Below the pieces are notes generated by a model, which saw nothing but the letters and a program-made list of their open reading frames with translations, did no database searches and was not told the origin of the DNA. A stretch of 64,000 nt of DNA from positions 57,501-121,500 of the forward strand of contig CAJHZI010000263.1 of NCBI GenBank assembly GCA_905160935.1, read 5' to 3'. This document shows positions 47,701 to 62,800 of the stretch, piece by piece (position 1 is the stretch's first letter; each line of letters starts with the position of its first letter). A program made the translations under genes and the position numbers. The stretch is from Enchytraeus crypticus. Lineage: Eukaryota > Annelida > Clitellata > Enchytraeida > Enchytraeidae.

Positions 47701-50700
47701 CTTTCTGAATATTTCTAAATTGTTTTCTCTAGGTTTAATATCTCGCTTTGTATGATATTTTCTGTTCCTTATATTCTTGGTTCAAAATCCAGGGCTCGCC
47801 CGTCACTGATATCGCTTTCCAGCGTGGAATCTGACGTCAACATTAGCTTTTTTCCTGTATAATCTGGTTCTAGCTTTTACTTACTGTCATTTTGCTATAT
47901 AAATGATTCCTGTTTGCCAGATCTGGTAGTAATTATACGTAAATTGAATTAAATTACTTTCCTTACATACTTCCTGTGTAATCAAAAGCGGTTCGTGGCA
48001 GGAATGATTTCCCACTGTGCGCATGCGCACAAGAATTGTTTAAGAATTTGTTTATATAGGATTACGATTTTCTAGTAGGATATGTTGACTTCGTTTATCC
48101 AATTGTGTTCGAATAGAAGCCTTGGTGGTTTAGGGGTGTAGAGCTGGCTCAAGTCGCTTTTATTCGTTAAGTTTTATGAAATTTTATTAATTGCTTAGGA
48201 ATATGGTTAGGGTAAAGTGTAATGGTTAGTTACAAATCTACAAATTGTAACTTTGTAACACAACATTTACAATCTTAACCCCGTCACACAGGCCATGGCG
48301 CATGCGCAATAGTTGGAAATGAATCCTGCCTCGAACGGCTTGTGTGTGTAATCTGGTTCTCACCAATAGTCATGATGTTTTTCTTTACATTTTACAATAG
48401 GCGCAAAGGTCTTTCAACCTGCGTCCCGCAAACATTTGAATTTAACGTCAGTTTCCTCATTGAGTATTTTTCCAAATTCCAGACATTAATTAATACGGCA
48501 GACGGGTTCTGTTGGTGTTTATCGAAAATTACTTTCTATAAATTACTCATTGATTTTTTAATATTCTACAGACAGATGACTATTTTTTATATACTATCTA
48601 ACTTACAAAATATAACCAGTTGATTTATATCGGTCTGTTTATTGCTTTTATTACAAAATTTAACTTTATTAACTTTAACTTAAAATTAATTAAAATACAC
48701 TCAATATATTCCGCCATCTGGCGAATAAAGTATATATATATACAGAACATATAAATATCAATGTTTAACCATTGCAACAATACGTCACATAATCATTGTA
48801 ACTAATTCGTCAATAGGCCTGTGTGAAAAATGAAATCGATGAATGAATGAATTATGATAATTAAACTAATGAATTGGTGAATCATTATAATGCAGTAACA
48901 TTATCGCTAGTTATCAATGGAGAAGACTAATTAACTTTGAGGTTGTCATGATATGAATATTTAAGCACAGTTTATGAGATACTTGATACTAATTAATTAA
49001 TAATTAAATGAGTCGATTAACTGGAATGATAACAGTTATAACTTCAGTTAAAAGCTCTTCGCTGACAGCCATCTGGTGATTATTTGATTTATAAACAACT
49101 TTAACCACTCCGACAAAAACACTTTAAAACAGTGCAAGTGCTACTAAACTTAGCAGTGGCCAGTTTTAGACTGTTAGCATTGTTATTACTAAACAATTAA
49201 ATTATAACTGTGAGGTAATTAAGAGATCAATCAGTTAACCCGTTTAGCTGCGGCGAGCAGATCTACAGCTCTATCGTACTGAGAGTTTTCAATGAAGAAG
49301 TCAGCACAACGCTGCAGCAGCTGTGGGTCAGTCCTGTCATCTAGCGACTCTGAGATGAGCTGTAGAGCTGAATACTGCTTGCTGTTGAACGCTAGCTCCA
49401 GCGCTTTAGAGAAATACCCTGCCTACAATACATGTACAATAAATGTACAGTACAATACATCTAGCGACTCTGAGATGAGCCGTAGAGCTGAATACTGCTT
49501 GCTGTCGAACGCTAGCTCCAGCGCTTTAGAGAAATATCCTGTCTACAAAGCATGTACAATACAATACAATACAATACAATACAATACAATACATGTACAG
49601 TACAATACATGTACAATACAATACAATACAGTAAAATACATGTACAATACAACACAACACAATACAATACAATACAATACAATACAATACAATAAAATAC
49701 ATGTACAATACAATACAATACAATAAAATACAGTGCAATTATAATTTATTAGCAGTGAATAAAATGAAATTAGACAGGGAGGTATGAGCTTTCACCTGAG
49801 TTGGAAGAAACACTGTCAAAAGAGCAGAGATAAATTATTATTTTTATCTTCTAGCGAAGAGTGAAATTGAGGTTGTTATGGGATATTTAAGAATTTAAAA
49901 TTATTGACAATAGATAGATTATTGATCAGTCAAATGATTTCTCTGTTGCGACAGGGACACTGAAGACTAGACCAACCAAAATCCGCATGAGTCGTAAGAG
50001 GCAACAAAGCAAAAACGGAGAAAGGCCACCGGAAAACATCTCAGATACCATATTTTTCCCCAAGCTATGACCATGTTTAACTAGACCAGTGGTACCTTGT
50101 GGTAGTGCATGACGGCTTTGTCTTGATGACCATGTTTAACTAGTGGTACCTTGTGGTAGTGCATGACGGCTTTGTCTTGATGACCATGTTTAACTAGTGG
50201 TACCTTGTGGTAGTGCATGACGGCTTTGTCTTTATGACCATGTTTAACTAGTGGTACCTTGTGGTAGTGCATGACGGCTTTGTCTTGATGACCATGTTTA
50301 ACTAGTGGTACCTTGTGGTAGTGCATGACGGCTTTGTCTTGATGACCATGTTTAACTAGTGGTACCTTGTGGTAGTGCATGACGGCTTTGTCTTGATGAC
50401 CATGTTTAACCTAGTGGTACCTTTGTGGTAGTGCATGACGGCTTTGTCTTGATGACCATGTTTAACTAGTGGTACCATTGTGGTAGTGCATGACGCTTTG
50501 ACCAAATCTGATGACGGCTTTGTCTGATGACCATGTTTAACTAGTGGTACCTTGTGGTAGTGCATGACGGCTTTGTCTGATGACCTTTTTAACTAGACCT
50601 TGTGGTAGGCATGACGGCTTTGTCTTGATGACCATAGTGGTACCTGGGTGGTAGTGCCTGACGGCTTTTGTCTTGATGACCATGTTTAACCTTGTGGTAG

Positions 50701-53700
50701 CATGGCTATGACATGTTTAACTAGTGGTAGTGGTAGTGCATGACGGCTTTGTCTTGATGACCATGTTTAACTAGTGGTACCTTGTGGTAGTGCATGACGG
50801 CTTTGTCTTGATGACCATGTTTAACTAGTGGTAACTTGTGGTAGTGCATGACGGCTTTGTCTTGATGACCATGTTTAACTAGTGGTACCTTGTGGTAGTG
50901 CATGACGGCTTTGTCTTGATGACCATGTTTAACTAGTGGTACCTTGTGGTAGTGCATGACGGCTTTGTCTTGATGACCATGTTTGACTAGTGGTACCTTG
51001 TGGTAGTGCATGACGGCTTTGTCTTGATGACCATGTTTAACTAGTGGTACCTTGTGGTAGTGCATGACGGCTTTGTCTTGATGACCATGTTTAACTAGTG
51101 GTACCTTGTGGTAGTGCATGACGGCTTTGTCTTGATGACCATGTTTGAATTCATAGTATCTAGCTGCGTCCACCATATCCTCTGGTTTACCCAACAGCGC
51201 CATGTTAATCAGCTTATTGTCTAGCCCGTTCTCCTGCAATCAACCAATCAATAAATAAATCAATCCATTTATGAAATTAGTATGCCAGTCTATAATCAAT
51301 CAATATAGAAATTAATTAATCGATTTATTGATAGCACCCTGAGTGCAACAATACATGTATGTTAATTCAACAAAGCTACAACCTAAATTTAGTCTCTGTT
51401 ACAGACACAAGGACATCATCAGCAACCAAAAAACCTAATATCTTCAAAACAATCACTAGCAGTACAAGAGCATATACTGTTACACGCTAATCGATGTTAA
51501 AGCACTGCTCAACATTATCACATGAGGTCCAGCGTTGGATTGGAACCCCGCAATTATTGATCCGTAAACAGAATTCCAATCGATCATCAGAACCGGACTT
51601 AACCGAGCGAAATCGATCGGAACCGGACGTTTAATTCTTATTGATTGATTGATTGATCATATATTACTGGCTGGAGCCAGTGGCGACGTCGGTAAGATAC
51701 TCGATCGCGGATCAGTATGTGCGGGGTTCAAATCCTGTGCTCGCCCGTCACTGTCATCGCTTTCGAGTGAGGAAACTGACGTTAACCTTAGCTTTTTATC
51801 ATACGACTGGTTAATAGCTCATCGGTTAATGCGCCTAGATCATCGCCACTGCTTGATAATACAATTAGATAGTACTACAACACAAGCAGGACAATACTAC
51901 AACGTCGTAATTAGACAATGCAATAGTGCTGCACTAGAGTACGTACCTTACAGAGCCGAATAGCGTTACCATAAGCCTGCGCTCTCGTGAAGAACTCAAT
52001 AGCCTCACTAGTCTTACCGTCGTTCTCGTACTGTCGAGCCATGTGATAGCATGCTGCCTTGTCTCCTGTCTCATTACATACAGCTACAGCCTGTAACAAC
52101 AACAACAACCTAAGTGCTACCATCACTCCTGACAACATGTGATAGCATGCTGCCTTATCTCCTGTCTCATTACACTCAGCTACAGCCTGTAACAACAACA
52201 ACAACAACAACCTAAGTGCTACCATCACTCCTGACAACATGTGATAATCTCCTGTCTCATTACACTCAGCTACAGCCTGTCACAACAACAACAACAACAA
52301 CCTAAGTGCTACCATCACTCATGACAACATGTGGCAACAACAACAACATCAGTGCTATCATCATTCATGACAACACATGATAACACAACAACAACCTCAG
52401 TGCTAGTTAAGTTCTCGAAGGTTTGATTGGTTGATTCGTGGGCGCACCTTGTCTAGTTTGTTGGTGAAGCAGTAGATACGGACGAGAGAGAGATGATCAG
52501 AGGCGGCCTTGTAGAACTTGAGAGCTTCCTCCATGTCACCTGTGCTCTCCATGTACTGAGCCCACCATCTCAGCATAGATCTACACATACATACACATAC
52601 ACACATACACATATCACCAGTGCTCTACATGTACTGAGCCCACCACCTGAGCATAGATCTATGCATACATATATACATACATACACATACACATATCACC
52701 AGTGCTCTCCATGTACTGAGCCCACCATCTAAGCATAGATCTACACATACATACACATACACATATCACCTGTGCACTACATGTACTGAGCCCACCACCT
52801 CAGCATAGATCTACACATACACATACACATATCACCCGTGCTCTCCGTGTACTGAGCCTACCACCTCAGCAGAGATCTACACATACACATACACACACAT
52901 ACACACACATATACACACACATACACATACACATTCACAGACATACACATACACATAGACCTACACATACACACACATAGACAAGTACATACACTTACAT
53001 CTTTTAGCATAAGCAGACATATATAAACATATAAACAAGAATACTTCGTAATGAAATAAACAGTTTACGGCTATGACTGGGAAAAACGTAATATACGCAT
53101 TACAAGTGTAATTAGCATTACACTAGTACACAAGACTATGCTAGACAACAACAACAACAACAACACAGCACGTATCTACTCACTTGTCTTCTGTCTTGGA
53201 GATGTAATCCTCCAGAGCACCAGGTTCATCAAATAGCATCCTCGGTATCTCAAATCCTTGATTCCCGGATCTCTCAAACCTGCACAACGAGCAATAGTCT
53301 ACTACATTCTCAATGATTAACAGCCAATACACAATTCTCTATTACATTCTCAACGCCTAACAGCTAATATACAATTCTCTACTACATTCTCAATGCCTTA
53401 CAGCTAATATACAATTCTCTACTACATTCTCAATGCCTTACAGCTAATATACAAATCTCACGGCATTAAGTTAACACAGTGTTACCCACACTGTCTAGTT
53501 TTCAATGAAATATATAGTACAACAGGAGCAACAACAACAAAGCGCTAAACACAGAACAAAACATCAGCTACGAATCAAAGCAATCAGCAGCACCAATCAC
53601 AGCCCTACAGTATACCCAGCTATGAATACTTAGAGCAGCACTCACAGCTGTATAGCTTGACCTGTCTGACCTCCTATGTTCTCTATGTACTTAGCATAGT

Positions 53701-56271
53701 TATAGCAGGTTGATCTCAGGTGTATTCTATCGTATTTCTGCGCTGTCTCCATAGCCTACAATACAAAACAAAGCAGTGCAGTGAACTATAATATTCGCAC
53801 TCCGTTAAGCTGCACGTCAATTGAGCGAAGTAAAGCCACGTTGAGCACGGTTAGTAAATTATGGGCGACCACTTTGGAAGATTGAGTGTCGCCAGATTTG
53901 AATGTAAATAATCCCAGGGTGTTGGAGGTTATTCTTAAAAAATGTTACAATACAGTAAGATTGGATACAATTGTATAAAATACAATATATAGCACAAAGT
54001 AGATAGATTATAAGATATCCTATACACTGTAGTTATAGCATTATCTAGCTATAAGATAGACATAGGAACTAGTTGTAAGATAGACTAGTTGCAAGATAGA
54101 CTAGTTATAAGATAGACTAGTTGTAAGATAGACTAGTTTTAAGATAGACTAGTTGTAAGATAGACTAGTTATAAGATAGACTAGTTGAAAGATAGACTAG
54201 TTATAAGATAGACTAGTTGCAAGATAGACTAGTTATAAGATAGACTAGTTGTAAGATAGACTAGTTATAAGATAGACGTAGGAACTAGTTATACGATAGA
54301 TGTAGGAACCTTATCCCACTGGGCCAGACTCTGATACAACTGATTCAACAGGTCATAGCGTCTGCAGTTCTTCAACAATCTCTCAGCGTCCTCCTACAAC
54401 AACAACAACAACAACATGAGCGCGATACCTTACAATGCGTTAATCAGATTTAATGGCTGATGTATTGATTGGTTGATTGATAATTTATTGATCGATGGAT
54501 TGCAGTGCTGATTCATTATTGAATGGTTCATTTGCTAATGCTCACAAAGACTTAATTATATTACAAAGATACCCGCTGAATATTTATTTACGTATTGACA
54601 CATTGATTGATTGGTTAATTGATCCCTTGTATATTTCCTTGTTTGTTTGTTTTGATTGATTGATTGAGTGATTTATTGACTTATAGATAGATACACTGAT
54701 CCATTGGTTAATCGATTGATTGATTGATAGATCGATTGATTGATCGATTGTATGACTAATTGATAGATAGAAAGATTAATCGATTGATTGATTTGACTTA
54801 TGCACTAATTGACTGATTCATTGATTGATACTCACATAGAGACCCAACTGAATGGCTAGCACAGCGACCTGAGCATCAAGCTCCACCCCCCCTCCCTCTC
54901 GCTCCTCCCCCTCCTGACCGGAGGGCGTGGTCAGAGCTCTGCGCAGCATCATGGCGCCCCTAGCGTGCGACATGCTGCCCAGACACACTCGAGCTACGTC
55001 CAGTCTGCGTGTCTTAACACACATCTTAGCCATGTTCTCCCACACTGTGTCACTGCACGTCAATCAGTCAATCAATCAATCAATTAATCAATCAATCAAT
55101 CACAGGAAAGTCTTAACACACATCTTAGCCATATTCTCCCATACTGTGTCACTACAGGTCAGTCAATCAATCAATCAAGCAATCAATCAATCAAAGTCCA
55201 GCCCAAGTGCCTTTGCACACTCTTTCACTTAGGACATACCTACTGGCAGGGCCATAGCATATAAAGCACCTCCATTCTTCTCTGTCTTCCGCTTTCTTCT
55301 TTATGTCTACATATGAGTGGATCTTTAAATCATCAAACACTCTTAATCTCGGTCTGCCTCTGTATTTTCCATTCAGCCTACTATGCCCTTTTTTAGTAAA
55401 CTTTCCCCTCTCAACATACACAGAGGGGAAAATAAGCCTATTCTCCCACCCAGTGTTACTAAACATCAATCACTCAATCAATCAATTAACATCAATAAAT
55501 CAAACAAATAATAAATTGGCTAAGCTGAGCCAGTGGTGATATTGGTAAGATATCAAGCCTCGGCTCAGCAAGCGAGGGGTTTAAATCCTGGGTTCGCCCG
55601 TCACTCATATCACTTTCCAGAGACGAAACTGACGTTAACATCAGCTCTGCAGCTTCAAGCTCTAATAAAAATACAGCGAGAGATAAGTAAAAAGCTAAAA
55701 GAAGCTTCTGTTAACGTCAGTTTCCTCATTCGAAAGCGATGTCGGTGACGGGCGAGCCAGGATTTGAACCCCGCACATACTGATCCGTGGTCAAGTATCT
55801 TACCGACATCACCACTGGCAAGTGCCGATAATATGATAGTGTAACATCTAAACACTATAGGACTAAGCATTATAGGCCGCGCTGATCCGAGAGTAAAATC
55901 TCGGACATTCACTGGACAGGCTACACGGAAAATGGTCTAAATTGCCCAACAGTTTAAACATTTGGTATTAAAAGTGATAAATATCAACATAGTTGATCAT
56001 TTCACTATAATGCCTGTTTACTTTTAAAAATTGTATTTATAGATCTCCCCTAGCCTGACCTCTTGATGACCTTGATGGCCTTGAAGGCCTCGTCCATATC
56101 TCCCAGGGTGAGGTAGAAGCTGAAGCTCATCATAGCCTGCTTGGCGGCTCTATCAGCCCCCTCCAGTCCCACGAAGTCCCTGTGCACCCTCCTACACACA
56201 GCCGAGTCCACCCTGACCCCCTGATCCGTCCCCACAGGCCTCGAGTCCCTGTCTGAGGCTACATCGTCCGT
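43897..56271 (-). CDS. IFT140: IFT140 TPR region and C-terminus (exons 11-24 of this window)
   Basis: Matches the helical-repeat half of human IFT140: [241 protein letters not shown] and [19 protein letters not shown]. The protein ends in an acidic tail ([13 protein letters not shown]) like the human one. The stop is at 43897-43899. Exon 18 and exon 17 boundaries are embedded in in-frame repeats. Confidence 0.95.
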
Positions 56272-59200
56272 CTATGATACGATACAATTTGATACAATAC
56301 AGTTAGATACAATATAATACAATAAGATAAAATACAGTACAATACAATACATTACACTACAATACATAACAATATAATACATTGCAATACAATACAATGC
56401 ATTACAATACACTATAATACAATAAGGTACAATACAATACAATTCTATACAATATAATGCAATGCAATAAAATACAATTAGATACAATATAATGCAATAA
56501 AATGGAATAAGACATACTGCAATGCAATTAGATACAATTAGATACAATTAAATGCAATAAGATACAATATAATGCACTGCAATATAATACAATACAATTA
56601 GATACAATGCAATACAATACCACCAATAGAAAGTTCGTGATGTTACCTAACGCCCTAACCACTGAGCTATTGAGACGTTCGTACATTGTACAACACAATG
56701 TAGTACAAAACAGAACAGAACATCACACCAATTCAGTAAAATGATATATTCCGTTTAAAGTTTGTTTCAAAATATGATGACAATACCAGAAACTTGATCT
56801 ACACAATGTATTTTTTATATGTATTATTTCTTATTATTACTATTATGTTTAAATCTCATTGCTATTTTTTCAGATTTTAGGACACTACAAAGTTAGTATT
56901 TTAATGTATATTTAACGTCAAGATCAGAAGCCTACTGTGTTTCTCTTCAAGACGTTATTGTAACCCGAAAATCGTCGTGGTTGATCCAAAGGACCGACCA
57001 ACCCAAGCAGCAGTCAGACTAGAGTGAGTGATGATCCAGTTCTCAATGAGAAATAATAAATCTAATTGTTATTCAAATGTTTGAGCTATAAACAGAGAGT
57101 GCACCATTATCTCATAACGCGTTCTACTACATATTGTATTAACTTGTTACTTAGAACATTTATTTATCAAATCAATGAATAAAAATGGTGTTTTAAAAAT
57201 TATCAGTAAATTAAATGAAATGACTCAGAAATGTTAGTATCGTATTAAAAAAATTAAATGCACACGTTTACTTGCAATCTTCAATATAAATCAGCAAATC
57301 ATAAACAAAACTGAAGTAGCGTCAGTATAAAACAATGAATATAAAAAATTAAATATAATTAAAGTCGTCAGAGGTCCACAACTATTATCACTATCTAAAT
57401 TAATGGTAGCAGAAAACACACTGTTAGATGATATAAAATATGACAACTATAGTGACACACACAATGAATTATGCACACACGATGAATTCTGATGATGATG
57501 TTTTGAAGATGATGTTTTTGATTAAAGGTTCTAAATGAAGAAGCCATGCTATTGAAGCACTTTCTATACAATCCTACACTCACCTCATCACAGCTAGCCT
57601 GTGTTTTAAGCAGAGGAGACATTCGCTACAACATCAGTCAAATTAATTTACTGTCTGCTTATAAACTCTGCTCTCTCTCTCTCTCTCACTCTCTCTCGCT
57701 CTCTCTCTCTCTCTTTCTCTCTAGTATTCAGCCAAGTGGCAGGTACAAGGTACATATTCCTACTAACATGCTGCTTTTAACGCTCTATAAAGAGCACACC
57801 ATCGATCAACGAGTTAATCCCTTCACAAAAGTCTACGAATTATCCACACCTTAATGTAGCCTATAGATTGGGAATAACTTGGCTTCTGAGGTGGTTTCCC
57901 GCTACCTTCCTCAGTTCTGGCTCACTCGTCTCTTACAACACGAGCTGTTTACGGTTGCTCTACTCTACAGTATCCCGGACACAGTACGGAAACTCTGTTA
58001 AGAACTGAATAGAGTTAAAGTTTGCAAAGAATTCTTCAAAATTAAAAACTCCAATCTTTTCGTGAAACTTGAAACAGGACTGATTCCAGCCTCTGCTGAA
58101 TAATGGATAAGTATAAATGAGATACAGAATTAGATTAAATTTCACAATGATAATCCACATCTCAACTCTATTAAACCGACATAGTGTCAGTATTTAACTC
58201 ATACAACTGAGCCAGGGGCCTCTAACCTTCTTAGAGAAATAGTAGTGGGGAATTTCTAAGGCCAGGAGGCGAGACGAAGAAGAAGGCAAAGAGAAACTAT
58301 CTTGGACCAATATGCCACTCTCTGCTGTTACAAACAATGACACTATCATAACTTCTACCTGAAATCAATCAATCAATCAATCAATAAATGAAACAACAGA
58401 TCAGTTAGCAATTTAATCGATATATCAATATCAATTAAACAACCTAACATCACGACAAAATCGATTAGTTAACTGATTACCTTGAAATCAAACCTAAATT
58501 TCTAAAAATCACAAGAAAAATTCAAAAAATATTTAAATATATGTATAAAATTTTAACAAATCATTACAAAATCAGTACATCATCATCATCATCTTCCCTT
58601 AATACAAAATCAGTTCAAAATTGAAAAAATAAAAAATGTTGTTAAACATTCTAACTTACTGTTTCTTTCATGGTAGCTTTAGTAAGAGAGGCGTGGCCAC
58701 GTTTAGACCACGCCTCTTCATTGGCTAACTGATTGGAGGGGGCGGAGCCAGCAGTGGTAGCTGAAGAGATGATTGGCAGGTACTTGGCCTCGCATACAAT
58801 CAGCTTAGGCTCCTCCCAATCCCAACAGTGATTCAATGGATAGCGGCCTGCAATATCTCTAGCAGCCTCTGCCTTACCTCTGTATTAATTCAATCAATCA
58901 ATCAAACAATCAGCAGTGATTCAATGGATAGCGGCCTGCTATATCTCTAGCAGCCTCTGCCTTACCTCTGTTTTAAAGCAATCAATCAATCAACAGTAAT
59001 TCAATGGATAGCGGCCTGCAATATCTCTAGCAGCCTCTTGCCTTACCTCTGTATTAAACCAATCAATCAATCAATAAATCGATCAATCGTTCAGTAAACA
59101 TAATAAATTTAATACATTTTAACGCTCTAAAGTTAAATAAATAAAATGAAACTAGAAAGCATCAAAAGAACAGAGTTTGATCTCATTTAATTCTACAGAC

Positions 59201-59847
59201 CTCTCAGCAAACGACAAATCTGTGTTACTCTTGCTGTCTCTCCCCCCACTGTTAACTGACTCTCTCCCCCCTCCTCCCTGACTCCTCCCATTCCGGCTCC
59301 CACGCGTCGGAGTGGGCGTTGTTAAGGGCGTGGCTGAGTTGTTGTCGTTCTGTGATTGGCTGAGCTGTGTCTCGTCGTCCCGCCCAGTTTTAAAATCAAA
59401 GTAACTGAAGGAGTCAACCTCTACATCCCATATATAGAGCCTGCTGTCTACCATGCCGTCAGTCTAACATCAATCAATCAATCAATCAATCAACATCCCA
59501 TATATAGAGCCTGCTGTCTACTATGCCATCAGTCTAACATCAATCAATCAATCAATCAGTCAATCAATCAATTAGTCAATTAACGTCCCATACATAGAGC
59601 TTGCTGTCTACCATACCGTGCGTCTGATATTAGTCAATCAATCAATCAGTCAATCAATCAATCAAGCAATCAATCAACCAATCAATTAATCAATCAATCA
59701 GTCAATCAATCAATCAATCAGTCAATCGATCAATCAACATCACATCTATAGAGTCTTGATTGATAGACTTACTGACTGACTTATATATTTGATTTATATA
59801 TAATTTATTTATTTATTTACTGGGTGACTGACTGATTAATTAATAAG

Positions 59848-59892
<45 letters not shown>

Positions 59893-62800
59893 AGATTGAC
59901 TGCTAGATAGAACAGACAGATAACCTTGTAGATGGTGAAGCTGACTTTAGAACCGGTACAGTTACACCTCACAGAGATGATACGAGACAAATCCTCCACA
60001 CTGCTCTGTATGTACTTAGGTCCTGCGTGAGACTTGGCCTCTCTTAATCAATCAATCAATCAGTCAATCATTCAATCAACGTAGAAACCAGTAATGGTTG
60101 GAGCCAGTGGCGATGTCGGTAAGATATTCGACCGCGGATCAGTATGTGCGGGGTTCAAATCCTGGGCTCGTCCGTCACTGACATTGCTTTTGAATGAGGA
60201 AACTGACGTTAACATTAGCTTTACCAGCTTTTTATTGCTAGGCCCATAACAAAACACAAACCTTTAACTCCGGTGCTTCGGTACCATTAGCCTGTCAGTA
60301 ACATTAGTTATAAAATGTTGTTGATCAGTTCAACGGGCTGCAGAACGGACTGCAGAACGGGCTGCAGAACGGGCTGCAGAATGGGCTGCGATGGAAAGAG
60401 CATCAGCCTTAAGTACTGCTCCTGAACCTGTAAAGCGGTCTCGAAGATCAGACACCAGCCACGACACCGCTATAGAAATTGTCAAAGGTTATTATTATTA
60501 TCAGCCTCAAGCACTGCTCCACGTTGGCTTCAGAGCTGTCTGAACTTCTCCACACCTGTCCATCAACTATCCGCTCATCTCCTCGTCAATAAAATGACTT
60601 CGAGACAGAAAACTGAAGTGAAACTTGACTTGCTGTAATGTTACGGGTAAACAGGATTGTTTTCTCAGGGAATGACGCCCTGCCCAGTAAATGTTAGTCG
60701 AAGCTGACGAAGGCAAAGGGGGCCCACCTCGTCATATGCAGAATCCCCCCAAGAATAATGGTATATCAAAAGGAATGTTATAAATGATATAAAGATCCAC
60801 TCGTATGTGGACATGCAGAGAAAGAAGGTAGATCGAGCTGAGTAGAGGCGTTATATGCCACGGACCTGCCAGTAGGCAGTGCACTAAGAGAGAGAGAGAG
60901 ATAATGTTATATTATTTGCTATACTGCCACGCGCAGCCTCAGCAAGAATACTATTGACAAGAAAGAGACCTCCTGGACAAGTCGAAGAGTTTGATGGCAC
61001 CAGCAGCCGTGGCGAGCACCAAGTACTGAGAGCAGACCTCCATGGACACCACCTCGTCCTCTACATCTGGGAGAGGTAGCAGCTGCTTCACTGTACCCTA
61101 CGTGTATCACACAATACCTTTACAATACCTTTACAATACCTTTACAATACAATACCATGACAATACTATTACAATATAATACAATACAATACCATTACAA
61201 TACATTATCATACAATACCATTACAATACAAAACAACATCAGGCAATGCAATACAACATAATGCGATACGATACATATACACTATGATGTAATATAGATA
61301 TAATAAATGATATGAAATCATTTAAAAGAATGAAAAAATAAATAGCAATAATAAAAATCAAATGGGGGATAGACTGATTATAAGATGTAGGACAGAGAGG
61401 ATTTGAGACAGTCTATTCGTATCCCGACCCTAGTTAAACTGGGATTTAATGATGATGATGATGATGTATAATATCATATCGGTCTTATACTGTCTTACAT
61501 AAGACAATAGAAGACAGAGAGAGAGAAAGAGAAAAAGAAAGAGAAAGAGTGAGGACGAATCTTTTAGAGAGAGAGACAAAGACACAAATGGAGGAACTCA
61601 GGATTAACAAATCTCATCCATCCACCTGGAAGTTCCTGACTTGTATCTTTCCAGGCTCGAGCGTGTAGAGGTTCTGTTCAAACATACAGAGATGGGGGGT
61701 GGAGCATCTGAAGCTCCCCACTGCTCTCAACTCTCCCCCACCCCCGTGACTCATCAGTGGCGCCCCCACACTAACGTCTGCCGCATTAACAGCCGTGGAT
61801 GACTCATAAACCACCACCGTGCGGCCATCTGCCACTGCTATTGCTTCCTACAATCAATCAATCAATCAATTAATAAATAAATCAATCAATCAATCAATAA
61901 CGTCTGCTGCATTAACAGCTGTTGATGACTCATATACCACCACCGTGGTGTGTGAGTCTACAAGTCTCTCAAGCCCTGTTTCCAGGAGGATTCTTAAGTT
62001 AATATCGAAATCTTAAACACTCTGTAGAATTGTAGGATATTTTCCAAGTATATTAAAAATGTTACAATCATCACAGAGAAATTCTTAATTTCAACAATAA
62101 TGTGGCTGACCTTGGTGCAGTAGACGGCCTTGACCTGGATATCGGTTTTGAGGTCATGATGCTCAGAGAAAGAAAACAGATTAACAGAGAGTCTCATGGG
62201 CCCTGTCTGTACCGCCACAGTCTGCATCAATCAATCAATCAATCAGTCTCACGGCGCTGTCTGTACCGCCACAGTCTGCATCAATCAATCAATCAATCAA
62301 TCAGTCTCACGGCCCTGTCTGTACCGCCACAGTCTACATAAATCAATCAATCAACCAATCAATCAATCAGTCAATCAATCAGTCTCATAGGCCCTGTCTG
62401 CACCGCTACAGTCTGCATCAATTAATCTATCAATAATCATTTTATTTATAAATAGGCTGGGATTCGAACCGCTGGCCTCTTGATAATAAGACAAACTTGC
62501 TATTCACTCTACCATTCAACAAGGGCACAGAAAATAAGCTAAACATTTAATTTTCAATTTTAATTTTAAATTACATTATATATCAAATTGAAGTGAATAA
62601 ATCGCACTGCTACCGTTAATCAAATCCAGATATCAATATATTTAGAAATAAAAGACTTGAGAACCGACCCCAGCTGAACAATGACAGGAAGCCTGCTGTT
62701 CATTCAGTATGTAGATGTGTTCTATAGTGTTAACAGCCAATAGGTTCTTAGCTGTGCCAAACTACACATACACACACATACATACAAACATACATACATA

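Noticed and set aside
50085-51150. CRISPR-like array of direct repeats
   Set aside because: Units are contiguous with no unique spacers, contain coding exon sequence and lie in an animal gene.
56610-56680. tRNA gene on the minus strand
   Set aside because: A good A box, but no B box, acceptor stem or anticodon arm; it matches the SINE head seen elsewhere in the window.
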